A stretch of DNA of 59,828 bases from Gammaproteobacteria bacterium (lineage in GTDB: Bacteria > Pseudomonadota > Gammaproteobacteria > GCA-001735895). The DNA lies in assembly GCA_022340305.1 (NCBI GenBank), contig JAJDOF010000043.1, forward strand, positions 1 through 59,828, in the 5' to 3' direction. Every line of letters starts with the position of its first letter. Positions within the stretch are counted from its first letter, which is position 1. The notes beneath the pieces were generated by a model. It had not been told where the DNA came from and searched no databases. It worked only from the letters and a program-made list of their open reading frames with translations. The translations under genes were made by a program, and so were the position numbers. Positions 56,483 to 59,828 of this stretch are shown piece after piece.

Positions 56483-58639
56483 TTGATGGATTTTTTTATA
56501 GCTCTCGATCAGCTTCTGGTGTCGGTCGAGCCCGTCGAGCGCAAGGTTGGTTTCGACCAGACCGTGGAATCGCACTTCACCTGCCACGCTACCGCTAACC
56601 GCATCGAAGGTTTCCTTGCCAAACATTCGGCACAGGTTTTCACTGAAGTCGCTGAGGTCCAGTTCCTCGTCAAGCGTGATTTCCAGCACGGCGTGCATGG
56701 CCTGATAGAACAGTCCGCGTTCGGCCGTGTTGTCGTTGTACTGCAGGAAATCGCCGACCAACTCGAGGGCTTCGTCAAGCTCGCCCAGCGCGAGGTAGAT
56801 GAGCAGTTTGAGTTCGAGAATGGTTAGCTGGCCCCAGACAGTGTTCTCGTCGAACTCGATGCCGATCAAGGTTTTGATGTCGGTGTAGTTGTCGAGCTGG
56901 CTTTCTTCCAGTCGTGCCACCAGGCGGCCAAGCGCCAGGTCATCGAGGCGGTGCAGGGTGAGGATATCTTCGCGGTAGTCCAGTGCCTTGTTGGTGTTGT
57001 CCCAGATCAGATCTTCCACCGGATACACCTCGGAGTAGCCGGGCACGAGAATGCGACAGGCGGTACCGATGTTGCAAAATTCGGCCACGTAGGCTTCTTT
57101 GCCCAGCGTTTGCAGGATGCCAAACAAACGCTCGCACTCTTCGGTGTTGCTGCCCGAGAAGTCCCATGCGCAGAAGGCGAAGTCGGGTCTGGCGCTGAAG
57201 AAACGCCACGAGATAATGCCGGTCGAGTCGATGAAGTGCTCGACAAAGTTTTCCGGTTCCGAGACCGCAAGGCTGTTGAAGGTGGGTTGGGGTATGTCAT
57301 TCAACCCTTCAAAGCTACGACCCTGCAGTAGCTCGGTGAGGCTGCGCTCCAGCGCCACTTCGAAGTCGGGGTGCGCACCGAAAGAGGCGAACACACCGCC
57401 GTTCCTGGGGTTCATCAATGTCACGCACATCACCGGAAACTGCCCGCCCAATGAAGCGTCCTTAACCAGCACGGGGAAGCCCTGAGCTTCCAGCGCCTCG
57501 ATACCTTCGAGGATCTGCGGGTAGCTAGCCAGAACCTCGGCTGGCACATCGGGTAGCACCACTTCCTGCTCGATGATGTGGCGTTTGACAGCGCGCTCGA
57601 AAATCTCCGACAGGCACTGCACCTTCGCTTCTTCGAGGGTATTGCCCGCGCTCATGCCATTGCTGAGGAACAGGTTCTCAACCAGGTTCGAGGGAATGTA
57701 CACCGTCTCGCCATCGGACTGGCGTCTGTAGGGAATGGTGCAGATACCCCGCTCGCTATTGCCTGAGTTGGTGTCGATCAGGTGCGAGCCGCGTAGCTCG
57801 CCGTCGGGGTCGTAGATAGCGCGGCAGTAGTCGTCGAGCATGTCGGTGGGGAGCGCGTCGCCTGGGCCTGGCTTGAACCACCGCTCATTGGGGTAATGCA
57901 CAAATTCGGCGTCGGCGATCTCCGGCCCAAAGTACTGGTCGTTGTAAAAGAAATTGAAGTTCAGGCGCTCGATAAACTCGCCCAGCGCTGAGCACAAAGC
58001 ACTCTCCTTGGTAGCGCCTTTGCCGTTGGTAAAACACATTTGCGAGGCGGCATCTCGGATATGCAAAGACCAGACATTGGGCACGATGTTGCGCCACGAT
58101 GACACCTCGATCTTCATGCCGAGATCGGCCAGGATGCCGGTCATGTTGGCCACGGTCTGCTCCAGCGGCAGGTCCTTGCCGACGATGAAGGTTGCCTCGC
58201 CCGTATCGGGTAGTGCCATCAGCATGGCCTGGCTGTCGGCACCCAGGCTATCGACGGTCTCGATCTGAAACTGAGGCCCGGCCTGCACGACTTTCTTTAC
58301 GGTGCAGCGCTCGATGGCGCGCAGGATGCCCTGGCGATGCTTGTCAGAAAGCGTCTGCGGCAGCTCGACCTGGATCTTGAAGATCTGCTTATAGCGGTTT
58401 TCGGGGTCGACGATGTTGTTGTGTGCCACGCGAATATCCTCCGTGGGGATATCACGCGCCACGCAATACACCTTGACGAAATAGGCCGCGCACAGTGCCG
58501 AAGAAGCGAGGAAATAGTCGAAGGGTCCGGGCGCGGAGCCGTCGCCCTTGTAACGGATGGGTTGATCCGCGATAACCGAAAAGTCATCAAAGCTAGCCTT
58601 GACCCGCAGGTTGTCGAGAAACTCAACGTTAATTTCCAT
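56468..58639 (-). CDS. ycaO: OsmC-YcaO fusion protein
   Basis: A 723-residue cytoplasmic protein. Residues 1-140 are an OsmC/Ohr-type domain with the two cysteine sites in SSALCAAYFVKVYC and IERCTVKKVVQ. Residues 175-560 are a YcaO ATP-binding domain with the paired Glu motifs in ATKESALCSALGEFIERLNF and LEEAKVQCLSEIFERAVKRH. A helical TPR-like tail follows. YcaO enzymes activate amide bonds with ATP; E. coli YcaO has been linked to methylthiolation of ribosomal protein S12 with RimO. No peptide substrate gene is adjacent, which argues for a housekeeping role. The ATG at 58639 gives MEINVEFLDNLRVKASF. The last codons and TAA come from a family B repeat end. Confidence 0.94.
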   Translation of the reverse strand: MEINVEFLDNLRVKASFDDFSVIADQPIRYKGDGSAPGPFDYFLASSALCAAYFVKVYCVARDIPTEDIRVAHNNIVDPENRYKQIFKIQVELPQTLSDKHRQGILRAIERCTVKKVVQAGPQFQIETVDSLGADSQAMLMALPDTGEATFIVGKDLPLEQTVANMTGILADLGMKIEVSSWRNIVPNVWSLHIRDAASQMCFTNGKGATKESALCSALGEFIERLNFNFFYNDQYFGPEIADAEFVHYPNERWFKPGPGDALPTDMLDDYCRAIYDPDGELRGSHLIDTNSGNSERGICTIPYRRQSDGETVYIPSNLVENLFLSNGMSAGNTLEEAKVQCLSEIFERAVKRHIIEQEVVLPDVPAEVLASYPQILEGIEALEAQGFPVLVKDASLGGQFPVMCVTLMNPRNGGVFASFGAHPDFEVALERSLTELLQGRSFEGLNDIPQPTFNSLAVSEPENFVEHFIDSTGIISWRFFSARPDFAFCAWDFSGSNTEECERLFGILQTLGKEAYVAEFCNIGTACRILVPGYSEVYPVEDLIWDNTNKALDYREDILTLHRLDDLALGRLVARLEESQLDNYTDIKTLIGIEFDENTVWGQLTILELKLLIYLALGELDEALELVGDFLQYNDNTAERGLFYQAMHAVLEITLDEELDLSDFSENLCRMFGKETFDAVSGSVAGEVRFHGLVETNLALDGLDRHQKLIESYKKIHQFRGR

Positions 58640-58932
58640 GAACTGAATCCTGTATTGGGTGGCCGTATGACCCAGCGATTTGACCCAGTCACCCACACCC
58701 GTGAAACGAAAGCGCATATTGTTTCACACCACCCGCCATTCAGGTGCAAATAGTTTGATGCTCAGTTCAATTAACCGGTTTAACAAAGCCAACTCACCGA
58801 GACACCGTCATCCCCGCGCCCCAATACTGTCATCCCCGCGAAAGTGTTAATCTCGTAAGGGCAGGTAAAGACAGGACAAATAGGTGACGCATTAAACCGG
58901 GCACATGGGAAACAAAGAACACATTAGAACAA
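58640..58932. other. Upstream region of ycaO with short GTCATCCCCGCG palindromes
   Basis: About 290 bp. TCATCCCCGCG occurs twice (58808 and 58831), fragments of the common palindrome also seen at 31542. No convincing gene or promoter was seen; frames that extend ycaO towards 58717 have no family support. Confidence 0.4.
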
Positions 58933-59009
58933 GGGGTCAGGCCTTACAATTCACACAACCTGTCCAATCCAGTAAATGTCACCGCCAGTCAAATGTAACG
59001 CCTGACCCC
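58933..59009. repeat. Palindromic repeat, family C (GGGGTCAGGC)
   Basis: GGGGTCAGGCCTTACA (58933-58948) and TGTAACGCCTGACCCC (58994-59009) form inverted ends with one mismatch, 77 bp overall. It has the design of families A and B (GGGG tip, about 16-bp ends) but not their sequence. Only one copy is in the window, so its transposase is presumably elsewhere. Confidence 0.8.
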
Positions 59010-59162
59010 ACTATTCCCTATTCCGCAAGCGGCGATATCGTGAGGATCCGACGCTTTTCAAGACCCCACCTGAACGCCAACCCATCTTGTCGGGATGACA
59101 CATAACTCGCTCGGAATAACTCGCGACACGGTAAGATGAGCATCGTAAAAATGGATTGTTTA

Positions 59163-59669
59163 ATGAAACTCAGACCAATCGACAAAGATCGCTACCGCAA
59201 ACATTACAGGATTGTGTTTGCTGCAATCGTCATTGAGCTGGCTGTAATTTCACTTATTTGTTCAACCCTGTTAATTAGCTGGCTCGGCTCCCCAGATGAA
59301 ACCCATTTCACCTTGAACCTCGCAGGCTTCGGGGTTGCGGTCTTGTCAGTTGCTTACACTGTGTATCGTTTTAGAGATCATCCATTCATGGACGAGGTGG
59401 TCTATGTGTGGAATTTAAAAAAACAACTCAATCTTATTTACCGTAAACAGCACAAGATAGAGCCGTTGATAGAAGACAATAATGTGGATGCAATGGTGAT
59501 CATGAATTACATGTACCAGGGCTCAAAACAGCTATACGAACTGGATGACAACACCATTACCATAGAGGATCTGGCGATCAAGGCCAGACACCTGAACACT
59601 AAAATCGAAGAGAAAGGGCTCACGTTGACTACGGATGATTATTATTCCGGTTTACTGGGCCAGTTTTAG
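59163..59669 (+). CDS. DUF3087 family membrane protein
   Basis: A 168-residue protein with two membrane helices at the N-terminus (IVFAAIVIELAVISLICSTL; LNLAGFGVAVLSVAYTVYRF) and a soluble C-terminal half. The pattern MKLRPIDKDRYRKHYRIV, HPFMDEVVYVWNLKKQLNLIY and MNYMYQGSKQLYELDDNTIT matches the DUF3087 family, whose role is unknown. The ATG at 59163 is chosen as the usual start, MKL; an upstream start at 59136 adds nine residues. Confidence 0.87.
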   Translation: MKLRPIDKDRYRKHYRIVFAAIVIELAVISLICSTLLISWLGSPDETHFTLNLAGFGVAVLSVAYTVYRFRDHPFMDEVVYVWNLKKQLNLIYRKQHKIEPLIEDNNVDAMVIMNYMYQGSKQLYELDDNTITIEDLAIKARHLNTKIEEKGLTLTTDDYYSGLLGQF

Positions 59670-59761
59670 AAAAACAACTTCCCTGACCAACCCGGAAGCC
59701 TCCTGACCCTGCAACCGGTGCACGCCGCTCAGCCGCAAATTTATTGATGGGACGGAAATTA

Positions 59762-59817
59762 GGGGACAGACCACGTTTAATTTGGTTTATCAAAAGAAAT
59801 AATCGTGGTCTGTCCCC
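59762..59817. repeat. Family A repeat, complete 56-bp copy
   Basis: GGGGACAGACCACGTTTAAT opens and AATCGTGGTCTGTCCCC closes it; the length is exactly that of the 35065 and 35570 copies. The centre (TTGGTTTATCAAAAGAAA) differs, which shows that the ends and the length, not the core, are kept. Confidence 0.95.
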
Positions 59818-59828
59818 AATATCCCACA

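Overview
The window comes from a non-enteric, probably marine or sediment gammaproteobacterium of fairly high GC. The evidence is the block lysC-alaS-recX-recA-pncC in the order usual for Gammaproteobacteria, together with OxyR with Cys199/Cys208 in register, an OsmC-YcaO fusion, MtfA, a YghU-type GST, DUF1415, DUF3087 and a YbbA/YbbP-type exporter. No rRNA, tRNA, CRISPR array, phage module or plasmid replication gene was seen.

Layout. 1-10.6 kb: housekeeping block lysC(partial)-alaS-recX-recA ... pncC on the minus strand. It is interrupted between recA and pncC by a plus-strand membrane protein and a fused ferredoxin-molybdopterin oxidoreductase. 10.6-18.5 kb: polyphosphate kinase 2 and a polysaccharide deacetylase, a RAYT transposon, a family 2 glycosyltransferase and an O-antigen ligase-like protein, an unknown 361-residue protein and a SOUL lipoprotein. 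18.6-22.6 kb: oxyR with a peroxiredoxin-glutaredoxin gene behind a candidate OxyR site, then a flavin monooxygenase. 22.8-27.4 kb: a three-gene island matching selenoneine biosynthesis: a fused selenophosphate synthase (SenC role), the TIGR04348-type glycosyltransferase SenB and the EgtB-like SenA. senB and senA are divergent over 23 bp. 27.4-41.9 kb: mixed housekeeping and accessory genes (DUF3592 protein, GNAT, DUF1415, EamA transporter, HAD phosphatase, two SDR proteins, amidohydrolase, Lon-like protease with a USP-like partner, GST). 42-59.8 kb: a cytochrome c-rhodanese fusion, an OmpA-type lipoprotein, a second RAYT transposon broken by an IS4-type element, a P1 peptidase, MtfA, a CadC-like regulator, a YbbA/YbbP exporter, OsmC-YcaO and a DUF3087 protein.

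The most unusual system is the repeats. Intergenic spaces, mainly after 29 kb, carry short palindromic elements with GGGGACAG...CTGTCCCC ends in two sequence families. Family A (GGGGACAGACCACG) is mostly exactly 56 bp, with a 71-73 bp subfamily. Family B (GGGGACAGTATAC) has full copies of exactly 116 bp. Each of the two Y1/RAYT transposase genes is bounded by inverted ends of one family only: the 12.8 kb RAYT by family A, the 45.9 kb RAYT by family B. In both, the transposase stop codon lies inside the terminal repeat. This looks like two parallel autonomous-element/MITE systems in one chromosome. The IS4-type element sits in the right end of the family B transposon with a 9-bp target duplication, and removing it restores the repeat end exactly.

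Function calls rest on motif recognition by eye; no database search was run.
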